Source: Alphaproteobacteria bacterium (GTDB taxonomy: Bacteria > Pseudomonadota > Alphaproteobacteria > TMED109). From it: 64,000 nt of DNA. The stretch is taken from the NCBI GenBank assembly GCA_022819905.1, contig JAJEGJ010000020.1, forward strand, positions 1 to 64,000, given 5' to 3'. The first letter of the stretch is position 1; each line of letters begins with the position of its first letter. The notes below the pieces were generated by a model. That model was not told the DNA's origin and searched no databases. It saw only the letters and a list, made by a program, of their open reading frames with translations. Position numbers and translations under genes: made by a program. Of this stretch, positions 17,641 to 26,744 are shown piece after piece.

Positions 17641-18537
17641 ATGCGGATCGCATTCGTCGGGCTTGGCAACATGGGCGAGCCGATGGCCGCCAATCTGGTT
17701 TCGGCAGGCCATGAGGTGCATGGATACGACGTCGCCGTTGCGGCGATGGAGCGTGCGGTGGCGCGGGGCGTGAAGGCTGCGCCGTCGCCGGCCGGAGCGT
17801 GCAGTGAGGCGCAGGCCGTCGTCACCATGCTGCCGGCCGGACAGGATGTCGAAGACGTCTACATGGGTAGTGATGGAATATTTGCTGCGCTGTCCCGGGA
17901 AACACTGCTGATCGATGCCTCCACGATCGACGTTGCGACTGCCCGTCGGCTCGCGGCCCAGGCCGAGGAGAGTGCCCACGCCATGCTTGACGCCCCGGTG
18001 TCCGGTGGTGTGATCGGGGCCGAGAATGCCACGCTGACGTTCATGGTCGGGGGGAGTTCCCAGGCTTTCGAATCCGCGCAACCCCTGTTCGAGGCCATGG
18101 GACAGAAGTCGGTCCTCGCGGGCGGTCCCGGCGCCGGGCAAGCGGCGAAGGCGTGCAACAACATGTTGCTCGGCATCTCCATGATCGGCCTGTCTGAGGC
18201 GTTCACGCTGGGTGAACGCCTGGGAATCAAGCCGGAAACCCTCTTCGCGATCACTTCGGCCGCGTCAGGGTGCAGCTGGGCGATGCTGCATCACCTGCCG
18301 ATCCCGGGGATCGTGGAGACATCCGCCGCCAACCGGGAGTTTCGACCGGGATTTGCGGCCGCCATGATGCTGAAGGATCTCAGCCTGGCGCAGGAGGCGG
18401 CGACGGGAACGGGCACCGCGACGCCGCTCGGGGCTCTCGCTCAGGCCCTCTACGAGGAATTCGTGGCGGGCGGCGGCGGCGAACTCGACTACGCCGCCGT
18501 GATCCGCCTCATCCAGGAGCGAGCGCCTCCGGCATGA
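17641..18537 (+). CDS. mmsB: 3-hydroxyisobutyrate dehydrogenase
   Basis: 298 aa; start ATG 17641 with GGAGG 6 bp upstream. The N-terminal Rossmann motif GLGNMGEPMAANL, the substrate loop DAPVSGG and catalytic Lys in GQAAKACNNM mark the beta-hydroxyacid dehydrogenase family, and the 3-hydroxyisobutyrate dehydrogenase length and C-terminal KDLSLAQ helix fit the valine-catabolism enzyme that oxidises 3-hydroxyisobutyrate to methylmalonate semialdehyde. Other family members (tartronate semialdehyde reductase) are less likely. It converges on the acyl-CoA dehydrogenase with 3 bp between stops. Confidence 0.9.
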   Translation: MRIAFVGLGNMGEPMAANLVSAGHEVHGYDVAVAAMERAVARGVKAAPSPAGACSEAQAVVTMLPAGQDVEDVYMGSDGIFAALSRETLLIDASTIDVATARRLAAQAEESAHAMLDAPVSGGVIGAENATLTFMVGGSSQAFESAQPLFEAMGQKSVLAGGPGAGQAAKACNNMLLGISMIGLSEAFTLGERLGIKPETLFAITSAASGCSWAMLHHLPIPGIVETSAANREFRPGFAAAMMLKDLSLAQEAATGTGTATPLGALAQALYEEFVAGGGGELDYAAVIRLIQERAPPA

Positions 18538-18540
18538 CGC

Positions 18541-19764
18541 CTAGTGACTGAAGGCCTGGATTCCGGTCTGCGTGCGGCCCAGCACCAACGCGTGGATGTC
18601 GTGGGTGCCTTTGTAGGTATTGACGGCTTCCAGGTTCACGACGTGCCGGATGACCTGATACTCGTCGACAATCCCGTTTCCGCCATGGATGTCGCGGGCC
18701 TGCCGGGCAATGTCCAGCGCCTTGCCGGCATTGTTGCGCTTGATTAGCGAGAGCATTTCCGGCGTAAACCGCCCGGCTTCCTTCAGCCGCCCCACCCGCA
18801 GCGCCGCCTGCAGGCCGATGGCGATCTCGCTCTGCATGTCCGCCAGCTTCTTCTGGACGAGCTGGTACGACCCGATCGGCCGCCCGAACTGCTTGCGCTC
18901 GAGCGCGTAGGTTCTCGCGGCATGCCAGCACGATTCCGCGGCGCCGAGGCATCCCCAGGCGATGCCGTAGCGGGCGCTGTTCAGGGACGAGAACGGCCCC
19001 TTCAGGCCCTTCGCGTGGGGCAGGCGGTTCCCGTCCGGCACGAACACGTCGTCCATCTGCACCATCCCGGTGCTGGAGGTCCGGAACGCGACCTTGCCTT
19101 CGATCTTCGGCGTGGCCAGGTCACCTCTGGCGTCACGTTCGAAGACGAATCCCCCGATCACGTTGTCATCGTCCTTGGCCCAGATCAGGAACAGGTCCGC
19201 GATCGGGGCGTTCGTGATCCAGTTCTTGGCCCCGGAGAGAAGCCAGCCGCCATCGACCTTCCGGGCCCGGGTCAGCATGCTTCCGGGGTCGGATCCATGA
19301 TCCGGCTCCGTCAGCCCGAAACATGCGATCAGCTCGGCTGTCCGCAACTTGGGCAGGTACTTGCGTTTGAGTTCATCCGACCCGAAACGGTGAATCGCCG
19401 GCATGACCAGGCTTGACTGCACGCTGAGCGTTGAGCGGTACCCGGAGTCGACGCGCTCGATCTCGCGGGCAATCAGTCCATACGTCACCCAGCCGACGCC
19501 GGCGCAGCCGTAACCTTCGAGCGTCGCGCCCAAGAGCCCGAGGCGAGCGTATTCCTGGTAAATCTCGCGGTCGAACGTCTCGTTGCGAAAGCTGTCCTGC
19601 ACCCGTGCCATCAGCTTGTCCTGGGCGTACTCGCGCACCGAGTCGCGCATCATCCGTTCTTCCGGCGTGAGCTGATCGTCCAGCAGCAGGGGATCGGCCC
19701 AATCGAACGCGGGCTTGGGGGCGGACGGAACGGTCACCGAAGCGACTGTAGCGGTGGCGGTCAT
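18541..19764 (-). CDS. glutaryl-CoA dehydrogenase-like acyl-CoA dehydrogenase
   Basis: 407 aa, throughout like glutaryl-CoA dehydrogenase (GcdH): [14 protein letters not shown] opening, [16 protein letters not shown] flavin-binding loop, [32 protein letters not shown] and the C-terminal LGR.QTGIQAF signature. GcdH oxidises and decarboxylates glutaryl-CoA to crotonyl-CoA in lysine/tryptophan breakdown and passes electrons to ETF. The catalytic Glu of NTYEGTHDIH (Glu370 in human mature GCDH) is Lys here (K385, codon AAA at 18610-18612), so normal alpha-proton abstraction should fail unless another residue substitutes. Confidence 0.88.
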   Translation of the reverse strand: MTATATVASVTVPSAPKPAFDWADPLLLDDQLTPEERMMRDSVREYAQDKLMARVQDSFRNETFDREIYQEYARLGLLGATLEGYGCAGVGWVTYGLIAREIERVDSGYRSTLSVQSSLVMPAIHRFGSDELKRKYLPKLRTAELIACFGLTEPDHGSDPGSMLTRARKVDGGWLLSGAKNWITNAPIADLFLIWAKDDDNVIGGFVFERDARGDLATPKIEGKVAFRTSSTGMVQMDDVFVPDGNRLPHAKGLKGPFSSLNSARYGIAWGCLGAAESCWHAARTYALERKQFGRPIGSYQLVQKKLADMQSEIAIGLQAALRVGRLKEAGRFTPEMLSLIKRNNAGKALDIARQARDIHGGNGIVDEYQVIRHVVNLEAVNTYKGTHDIHALVLGRTQTGIQAFSH

Positions 19765-19778
19765 GGATCAAGGGTCTC

Positions 19779-20381
19779 CTAGAAGTGAATCGAGTCCGCG
19801 ATCGCGAAGAGCTGGCGGTAGCGACGGGGATTTTGTGCGCGGGCGACGACCACGTACCAGGTCGAACCGGCCTGCTGCAGGCGGACGAGCAGATGGCTGC
19901 TCGTTCCGCCCAGCCAAAATGCGCAGTCAACCTCGACCGTCAATCCCGAATCATTGTACGACTCGGTGGGGCCTTCGCAAAAGTGGTGAGGGCGTTCGGC
20001 AACGAGCTCCAGCGTCGCGTGCACGGATTCGGGCGTGGGGTCGATGTCGTTGATCCGGGCGCCGGCATACGGGTTGTCGGGATCGAACAGGAGGAGGGCT
20101 GCTTCGGCGATCGTACCGGTCTCGGCGGAAACGCGGTCAAGTACCCATTGGTGCGGGTCCGAGACCGAGTTCTCGAGCATCGCCACATCGAGGCGGGTGA
20201 AGGCGTGAAACGGGCCCGGGTTGCGAGGCTCGATTCGGTAGAGACCAAGCTCTCCGGAGTCCATGTCCAGGATAAGCGATCGCTGGGCCAGGTCGCTGGG
20301 CAGGTCGGACATGTCGGCGTCGCCGGCAATCGGGGTCAGCGCTACCGCGGCGGCCGCGAGAAACCAGCGGAAGCTAGTCAT
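19779..20381 (-). CDS. secreted protein of unknown function
   Basis: A 200-aa protein with a short signal peptide (MTSFRWFLAAAAVALTPIAG, cleavage near residue 20). The mature part looks like a compact alpha/beta domain with two cysteines (HHFCEGPTES and VEVDCAFWLGG, about 28 residues apart), which could form a disulfide. No lipobox, so predicted periplasmic. It begins 8 bp inside the end of the dihydroorotase gene, suggesting co-expression. I do not recognise the family. Confidence 0.7.
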   Translation of the reverse strand: MTSFRWFLAAAAVALTPIAGDADMSDLPSDLAQRSLILDMDSGELGLYRIEPRNPGPFHAFTRLDVAMLENSVSDPHQWVLDRVSAETGTIAEAALLLFDPDNPYAGARINDIDPTPESVHATLELVAERPHHFCEGPTESYNDSGLTVEVDCAFWLGGTSSHLLVRLQQAGSTWYVVVARAQNPRRYRQLFAIADSIHF

Positions 20382-21708
20382 CCGTGTCGGTTTCGAAGGT
20401 CACTGGCTGGCCCATGGGAGATCCCAGCACTTCATCCTCACGCATCGCCACGCGCCCCCGGATCATCGTGATGATCGGCCAGCCGCGGACGGTCTTTCCG
20501 TCGAACGGTGTCCAGCCCGCGGGCGAGGCGATCCAGTCGTTGCGGATCGTGCGCGTGGCCTCGAGGTCGACGATGGTGAGGTCAGCGTGGTAGCCGACGG
20601 CCAGCGCGCCCTTCTTGCTCGCCCCGTAGATGCGAGCCGGCATCCAGGAAGCCAGTTCGGCGAGTCGCTCGAGGGTCAGCCGCCCGTGATGCACGTGGTC
20701 CAGCATGACCGGTAGCAGCGTCTGGGTTCCCGGCATGCCCGACGGACTCTGGGGGTAGGGCAGGGCCTTTTCCTCGAGCGTGTGAGGGGCGTGGTCGGAG
20801 CCGATCACATCGATTGCACCGCCGCGAATTCCTTGCTCCCATAGCGCATCTTGGTGGGCCTGATCCCGGACGGGCGGATTCATCTGGGCTCGGGCGCCGA
20901 GTTCCCGGTAGCACTGCGGGGCTGTCAGGGTCAGGTGGTTGGGTGTGGTTTCTGCCGTCGCGATGTCCTTGGCAGCGGCCAGTAGCGGGAGTTCGTCCGC
21001 TGTCGAGATATGCAGGACGTGGATGGGCCTGCCAGCAGCCCGCGCCAGTCCCAGAATTCGGTCAGTTGCTCTGAGGGCAGAGATTGGATCCCGGACTTCG
21101 GGGTGTATCTCGACGCTTGCGCCGTCCTTGATGAGCGCCTTTCGCTCATTCAGGCGATCTTGGTCTTCGGCGTGAATGGCGCACCGGCGTGTCCCTGATG
21201 CCATGACGCGGGCAAGCGACTCGTCATCCGGTACCAACAGGGTTCCGGTCGAACTACCCATGAAGATCTTTATGCCGGTACACCCCGGCAGGCGTTCGAG
21301 TTCGGCAAGTTCGTCGATGTTTTCGGGGCTGGCCCCGATGAAAAAGGCATGATCGACCCAAGCCCGTCCGCGAGCGCGCCGAAACTTGTCGTCGAGCGCT
21401 TCCGCGGTGGTCGTCGACGGCGAGGTGTTCGGCATCTCGAATACGCTGCAGACGCCACCGAGCAGGGCTGCCCGGGTGCCCGATTCGAGATTTTCCTTCT
21501 GTTCGTGCCCGGGTTCCCGGAAATGAACCTGGCTATCGATGACGCCCGGCAGCACCGTGAGGCCCGTAATGTCGAGCTTGTGTCCGCCACGAGCCTCTCG
21601 CCCGATGGCGGCGATCGTCCCATCGCGAATGGCGAGGTCAGCGCGGTGAATGCCGTCCCGGGTGACGAGCGTCCCCCCGGTAAGGACCATCTCGGGCGCG
21701 CCTGGCAT
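20374..21708 (-). CDS. dihydroorotase-like amidohydrolase (type I)
   Basis: 444 aa, cytosolic TIM-barrel amidohydrolase of the type I dihydroorotase/PyrC group, which cyclises carbamoyl-aspartate in pyrimidine synthesis. Visible features: the bridging Lys in GIKIFMGSSTG (K147), His ligands in CAIHAED and HVLHIST, and catalytic Asp in IGSDHAPHT. The first metal motif, normally DxHxH, reads DSQVHFREPG, so the first His is Gln60. A Gln-bearing subgroup annotated as dihydroorotase exists in other alphaproteobacteria (memory, not searched). Start ATG 21708 or ATG 21690. Confidence 0.82.
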   Translation of the reverse strand: MPGAPEMVLTGGTLVTRDGIHRADLAIRDGTIAAIGREARGGHKLDITGLTVLPGVIDSQVHFREPGHEQKENLESGTRAALLGGVCSVFEMPNTSPSTTTAEALDDKFRRARGRAWVDHAFFIGASPENIDELAELERLPGCTGIKIFMGSSTGTLLVPDDESLARVMASGTRRCAIHAEDQDRLNERKALIKDGASVEIHPEVRDPISALRATDRILGLARAAGRPIHVLHISTADELPLLAAAKDIATAETTPNHLTLTAPQCYRELGARAQMNPPVRDQAHQDALWEQGIRGGAIDVIGSDHAPHTLEEKALPYPQSPSGMPGTQTLLPVMLDHVHHGRLTLERLAELASWMPARIYGASKKGALAVGYHADLTIVDLEATRTIRNDWIASPAGWTPFDGKTVRGWPIITMIRGRVAMREDEVLGSPMGQPVTFETDTDD

Positions 21709-21714
21709 GACCGG

Positions 21715-23298
21715 CTAGTCGGTCGCGGCCGGAGGGGGTCGAAGGAACGCCGGAACGTGCTCCGAATCCCTGAAGGACTTCGATCCCCGTGAAGTTCGTG
21801 CGGCAGCGGGGCGCTTGTCTGGACCCGTGTTCAGGTTCGACGCGGTTTGGCTGCGGCGATAGCCCTTCCGCGACGGAGCCCTCTTGACCGGTTCAGCGTC
21901 GGCGTCCTGATGTCGACGCCGAGCTTTCCCGACAGTCTCGCTCCAGCTGGGTATCCGTTTCGGAGCAGCGGCGATGCCGTTGCGGTGCTGCCGGACGGGC
22001 GGGGTTCTGTGGCGAGGGGCGGCGGGAGTGAGGATGTGCGCGAGCGGATGGCTGGAGCCGTCCGGGGCAGGCGGCTGATCCGAAGAAGCGTCCTTCTCAA
22101 TGCGCCTCGCCCTCCTGGGCTTGGCCTCAGCAGTCGGCGAAATGACGGGTGCGGCACCCTCGTCGGCGCGCTGCACGCGGATCTTCAGGTTGATCAGCTT
22201 CTCGATGGCCTCGAGGTGCTCACGTTCCGCAGACGCTGCGAGGGTGATGGACGTTCCGGGAGTACCGGCACGCCCGGTGCGACCGATATGGTGCACGTAG
22301 TCCTCCGGCTGCGTCGGCACGTCGTAGTTGAGCACGTGGCTGATCCCGCGTACGTCCAGTCCGCGCCCCGCCACGTCGGTGGCAACCAGAACGCGGATCT
22401 CGCCTCCCCGAAACGCCTCCATGGTCTTCAGGCGGACCGGCTGGGCCATGTCTCCGTGCAGGGGTTCGACCTGGACGCGATCACGTCGCAGCGTCCGTAC
22501 CAACTCGTCGACTGTCCGTTTGCGGTTGCAGAACACGAGTGCCGACTCGATGGCCGGATTGCCCAATAGCGTTCGCAGGATTCGGTCCTTGTCGCCGGCG
22601 CGGCAATGGATGACGGACTGGTCCACCAATTCCGTGGTCGCGGCCGGGGGGGCCACGGAGACTCGCGCCGGCCGCTGCAGGAAACGCTTGGCGATCCGTC
22701 CGATCTCCGGCGGCATGGTCGCGGACAGCATCATGGTCTGGCGACGTACCGGCAGCTTGGCGACGATGCTCTCGATGTCGGGAATGAACCCCATGTCGAG
22801 CATCCGGTCCGCCTCGTCGATCACCAGAATCTCCACACCGATCAGCAGCAATGCGCCACGGTCGAACAAGTCCAGCAGGCGGCCCGGCGTGGCGATCATG
22901 ACGTCGACCGGTTGCGCCGCCCGGCGGATCTGGGGGCCGATGTTGACGCCGCCGATGAAGAGCTCGGACGACAGATTTACATGCGCGGAAAACAGGTTCA
23001 CCTGTTCCTGAACCTGGAGCGCCAGCTCCCGGACGGGTTCGAGAATCAACGCGCGGGGCATCCGCGCCCGGGCCCGCCCGCCGGCGAGCCGATCAATCAT
23101 CGGGAGCGTGAACGCGGCAGTTTTTCCCGTCCCCGTCTGCGCGGTAGCCAGGATGTCGCGTCGTTCGATTGCCAACGGGATTGCCGCTTGCTGGACTGGC
23201 GTCGGCGTCGTGAACCGGGCATCCCGAATCGCCCGCTGGACCGGCTCCGACAGCCGGAATTGATCGAACGAGGTGATCGTGCTCGGGCGGCTACTCAA
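21715..23298 (-). CDS. DEAD-box RNA helicase, RhlE-like
   Basis: 527 aa. Helicase motifs in order: Q motif TPTPVQQAAIP, I AQTGTGKT (about 53-60), Ia EPVRELA (88-93; normally PTRELA, Thr replaced by Val89), Ib TPGR, II DEAD in VIDEADRML, III SAT, IV VFCNRK, V VATDVAGRGLDV and VI HHIGRTGRAG. The C-terminal 150 residues are basic, Pro/Arg-rich and disordered, as in RhlE-type helicases that remodel ribosomal and mRNA structures. It overlaps parE by 4 bp (ATGA), so the two are co-transcribed. RhlE is the best subfamily guess. Confidence 0.9.
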   Translation of the reverse strand: MSSRPSTITSFDQFRLSEPVQRAIRDARFTTPTPVQQAAIPLAIERRDILATAQTGTGKTAAFTLPMIDRLAGGRARARMPRALILEPVRELALQVQEQVNLFSAHVNLSSELFIGGVNIGPQIRRAAQPVDVMIATPGRLLDLFDRGALLLIGVEILVIDEADRMLDMGFIPDIESIVAKLPVRRQTMMLSATMPPEIGRIAKRFLQRPARVSVAPPAATTELVDQSVIHCRAGDKDRILRTLLGNPAIESALVFCNRKRTVDELVRTLRRDRVQVEPLHGDMAQPVRLKTMEAFRGGEIRVLVATDVAGRGLDVRGISHVLNYDVPTQPEDYVHHIGRTGRAGTPGTSITLAASAEREHLEAIEKLINLKIRVQRADEGAAPVISPTAEAKPRRARRIEKDASSDQPPAPDGSSHPLAHILTPAAPRHRTPPVRQHRNGIAAAPKRIPSWSETVGKARRRHQDADAEPVKRAPSRKGYRRSQTASNLNTGPDKRPAAARTSRGSKSFRDSEHVPAFLRPPPAATD

Positions 23299-25232
23299 AG
23301 GTCGAGGCCCACGGCTTCCGGAGCCCGGGCGCGGATAAAGGCGAGTCGCTTTTCCGGGTTTCGTCCCATGACTTCTTTGACCAGGACGCCAGCGGTTTCC
23401 TGCTGGTCCCTGGGAAGATCTACTCGTATCAGCGTGCGCATTTCCGGATCCATGGTGGTGCTGCGCAGCTGGGCCGCGGGCATTTCACCAAGGCCTTTGA
23501 ATCTGCTGATGTCGACTTTCTTCGACCCATCAAAAACATCCCTGAGCAATTCATCTCGGTGGTCATCGTCACGTGCATACCGCGTATTGCCTGCCTGCGC
23601 GATTCGGTAAAGCGGCGGCTGGGCCAGATACAGGCGACCGTCTTCTACAAGCGGGCGCATCTCGGAGAAAAAGAACGTGAGAAGAAGGGAGGCGATATGA
23701 GCGCCGTCCACGTCCGCATCGGTCATGATGATAACGCGCTCGTAGCGGAGTTGTCCAAGTTCGCAGGTATCGCCCGTTCCGCATCCCACGGCCTGGACGA
23801 GATTGTTGAGTTCCTGGTTGTTGCGGAGTTTGTCGGCGCTGGCGCTCGCGACATTGAGGATCTTGCCCCGCAACGCCAGTACCGCCTGCGTCTCCCGCGA
23901 GCGGGCCTGCTTGGCGGAACCGCCGGCCGAATCGCCCTCCACGATGAAGATCTCGGTGCCTTCGGCAGACGTGCGGGTGCAGTCGGCCAGCTTCCCGGGG
24001 AGACGCAGACGTCGTGCCGGGGTCGCGCGCGGCGTTTGCTTGTCCAGCTTTCGTCGCAACCGCTCTTCCAGCCGTTGGACACAGTGCTCCAGGAGTGCGT
24101 TCGAGGTCTTCGGGTCATTTGCGAGCCAGTGCTCGAAGGCGTTCCTGACGGCACTTTCGACGTGCTGGCGTGTCGCAGTGGTGGTCAGTTTCTCCTTGGT
24201 CTGCCCCTGAAACTGGGGGGCGCTGACGAACACGGAAAGAGCCATTCGGGAGGCACCGCAGACGTCCTCAGCCGTGATGTCGCCGGCACGTTTGTGCTTG
24301 ACCAGATCGCCGTACGAGCGGGTGCCGCGCGTGAGCGCCGCGCGCAGCCCCGCTTCGTGGGTGCCGCCCAGAGGGGTTGGAATCGTGTTGCACCAGCTCT
24401 GCAGCGCCCCGTCGCCGCGCTCGGGCCAGACGGCCGCCCACTCGATGCGCCCGCCCCCGGGCAGTTCCGTGCTGCCGGCAAAGGGTTCGGCGGTGATGGT
24501 CGGTACGTCGCGGATGCTTTCCTCGACGAAGTCGCGCAGTCCGCCAGGAAAGTGGAGCATCGTCGACGCCGGAACGTCAGTTTCGGCGTCGATCAGAAGC
24601 GGGTCGCAGCGCCACATGATCGTGATCGTCGACACCAGCCTCGCCTTGTCGCGGGCCATGGCGAAGAGCAGGGCGGGCCTTAACGCTGTTCCCTCTTCGA
24701 AGATCTCCCCGTCCGGAGCGAAACGGACCTTTGTGCCCGTGCGGCGGCCCGCTTTTCCCACCGCTTCCAGCGGCCCCATGGGAATCCCGCGGCGGTAGGA
24801 CTGACTCCAGCGGGCGTCATCGCGGGCGACCTCGACGGTCAGTTCCGAGGACAGGGCGTTGACAACCGAGAGTCCCACCCCGTGAAGCCCCCCGGACGTC
24901 CGGTACGCCGTTTCACCGAACTTGCCGCCGGCGTGCAGGAGCGTGCTTGCAACTTCAACCCCAGACATCTCCGGCATTTCCGGGTGGGGTTCCACCGGAA
25001 TGCCCCGCCCGTCGTCGCTGATTGTCAGGATGTTGCCGGTCTCAAGCGCGACACTGATCTGGCTTGCGTGGCCGGCGAGCGCTTCGTCGATTGCATTGTC
25101 GAGGATCTCGGCGGCGAGATGATGCATGGCGGTCTCGCCGGTGCCGCCGACGTACATCCCTGGATTCTTCCGGACGGCCTCCAATCCCTTGAGTATTTCG
25201 ATGTTGGAGGCGGTGTAGCCGGAATTCTTCAC
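23295..25232 (-). CDS. parE: DNA topoisomerase IV subunit B (ParE)
   Basis: About 645 aa, type IIA topoisomerase ATPase subunit that with ParC decatenates chromosomes. GHKL ATPase: EILDNAIDEALAG, DDGRGIPV, TLLHAGGKF and GGLHGVGLSVVNALS. Toprim: VEGDSAGGSAKQ, then DADVDGAHI, ending RFKGLGEMP. The EGDSAGGSA form with the short C-terminus, lacking the gyrase insert, favours ParE over GyrB. The start is uncertain: GTG 25232 puts eight residues before the ATPase strand and is chosen; TTG 25271 is 13 codons further upstream. No ParC is adjacent. Confidence 0.93.
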   Translation of the reverse strand: MKNSGYTASNIEILKGLEAVRKNPGMYVGGTGETAMHHLAAEILDNAIDEALAGHASQISVALETGNILTISDDGRGIPVEPHPEMPEMSGVEVASTLLHAGGKFGETAYRTSGGLHGVGLSVVNALSSELTVEVARDDARWSQSYRRGIPMGPLEAVGKAGRRTGTKVRFAPDGEIFEEGTALRPALLFAMARDKARLVSTITIMWRCDPLLIDAETDVPASTMLHFPGGLRDFVEESIRDVPTITAEPFAGSTELPGGGRIEWAAVWPERGDGALQSWCNTIPTPLGGTHEAGLRAALTRGTRSYGDLVKHKRAGDITAEDVCGASRMALSVFVSAPQFQGQTKEKLTTTATRQHVESAVRNAFEHWLANDPKTSNALLEHCVQRLEERLRRKLDKQTPRATPARRLRLPGKLADCTRTSAEGTEIFIVEGDSAGGSAKQARSRETQAVLALRGKILNVASASADKLRNNQELNNLVQAVGCGTGDTCELGQLRYERVIIMTDADVDGAHIASLLLTFFFSEMRPLVEDGRLYLAQPPLYRIAQAGNTRYARDDDHRDELLRDVFDGSKKVDISRFKGLGEMPAAQLRSTTMDPEMRTLIRVDLPRDQQETAGVLVKEVMGRNPEKRLAFIRARAPEAVGLDL

Positions 25233-25442
25233 TGAGCGGGTTTCCGCTGCGTTGTCGAGTGGGCGGAGCAAAGCGGCTCTGCCGGCGCGTCCGTGAGCCG
25301 TCCGGGAGTGGACTGGAGCGGCCTTGTGTGTCCGCGGCGGGTCAGGCCTGCCAGAGGTGCTGAGGTGTAACGAGAGTCGGCGCGCAAACGTCTCACTAGC
25401 CGGAAACGCCCCCTGGTGTCACGGGTAGATCTGCAGTCGCGC

Positions 25443-26312
25443 TCATGCTTCTTCCAGCGTCGAGACGCCGCGCACGCGCGTTTGACGCATGTACCGGCGA
25501 TAGCGGTCGGCGTCGTATCCGGTGCCGCGGTGCAGCAGCGTTCGATTATCCCAGATAACGAGCTGGCCGGGTCGCCAATGGTGGGTGTACACGTGTTCCT
25601 GTCCGACCGCACGGTCCAGCAGGTCATCCAGCAGGCGACGGCTGCCCTGCTGGTCCCAGCCTTCGACGACCTTGGCGTGGGATCCGACGTAGTAGTTCTT
25701 GGCGCCGGTTCGCGGATTGGTCCGCACCAGCTTCTGCCTGACAGGCGGCAGGGATTGCGCGTGGGACGGAGTCACCGCGTCTGCGCTGACCTTGCTTCGG
25801 GAGAACACGTAATCGTGAATGACGATGAGCGGGTCGATCTCGCTCTTGAGCGCGTCCGGAAGGCGTTCGTAGGCAGCCCGGGAACTTACGAACTGGGTCT
25901 GGCCTCCCTGCTCGGGAACCTCGTACACGCACATGATGGAGACGTAGGAAGGAACTGGGCGAAACGATGAATCCGTGTGCCACATGTTGTTGCCGGTGGA
26001 AAAGACGACTCGCTTGTGGCGGTTTCCCAATTGACTTCCGTCTTCCTGGACATTGCCGATCGTCCCGAAGAAGTTGATCACTCCCTGCTGGCCCAAGATC
26101 ACGTGGTTTTCTTCCGGTTCTCCAAGGCTGCAAGTCAGCGCGAGCTGACGGGCATCGTCAAATGACTGGTCCGGAAAGCAAAGAAACGAATAGCGGTCAA
26201 TGAGGCCGTGAACTTCGTCAACGCGTTCCCTGGACAACGGAACGTGCAAGTCCCATCCGGAAACTTCCGCACCGAATTCAGGGTGCAGTGGTTCCACACT
26301 GAAGGTGCTCAT
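25443..26312 (-). CDS. TauD/TfdA-family Fe(II)/2-oxoglutarate dioxygenase
   Basis: 289 aa. The iron facial triad is H112-T-D114 in the MWHTDSSF motif and H261 in LLHRGTGY; the Arg cluster after it (YRRYMRQTRV) supplies the 2-oxoglutarate anchor. The N-terminal FGAEVSGWDL segment is typical of the family, which includes TauD and TfdA. TfdA-like enzymes cleave 2,4-D-type ethers and TauD taurine; neither ABC transporter nor co-gene is adjacent, so the substrate is not assigned. The ATG is at 26312. Confidence 0.9.
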   Translation of the reverse strand: MSTFSVEPLHPEFGAEVSGWDLHVPLSRERVDEVHGLIDRYSFLCFPDQSFDDARQLALTCSLGEPEENHVILGQQGVINFFGTIGNVQEDGSQLGNRHKRVVFSTGNNMWHTDSSFRPVPSYVSIMCVYEVPEQGGQTQFVSSRAAYERLPDALKSEIDPLIVIHDYVFSRSKVSADAVTPSHAQSLPPVRQKLVRTNPRTGAKNYYVGSHAKVVEGWDQQGSRRLLDDLLDRAVGQEHVYTHHWRPGQLVIWDNRTLLHRGTGYDADRYRRYMRQTRVRGVSTLEEA

Positions 26313-26744
26313 AATTCCTCTTGCCGCAGCGCCGGGGCATCAGCAACTGCTATCACGTCCCGCCACGGCAAATATACCAGACTCCTTGGTAAGGCGGTGC
26401 GGGTTTCGCCGGGGACTGACCGACCAGACCGCGAATGATTTATTGAGATATGTTGTGATGTAGATCTGACAAGCAATTGAATTGTATGAAGGTATGCGCA
26501 ATTGTTGAAACCGGCGCGTGGAGGAGAGACACGGGGCGGGCGAGGCCATCGCCGTACTCCAAAAGACCCCGGAAGTGACGGTCAGCGAATGATCGTCGAG
26601 GCGGCGCCCGGTGAATGATCGGCCTTGCTGTTCCATGAATCCGAAAATGCCCACTTGATATCCTCGGAGGATCGGCGATGGGCGTTCTGACTGGCGATCA
26701 GTCGTCTGGACGACTTCACGGGTCCATCGAAGCGGAGACCGGAT
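26313..26744. other. AT-rich divergent intergenic region
   Basis: 432 bp between the dioxygenase (minus) and the outer-membrane barrel (plus). The stretch about 26430-26520 is markedly AT-rich for this genome and carries CAATTG twice and TTGAGA; it is the likely promoter region for one or both genes. A long 5' leader of about 250 bases would precede the barrel gene. I see no hairpin-plus-T-run and no RNA gene. Confidence 0.4.
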
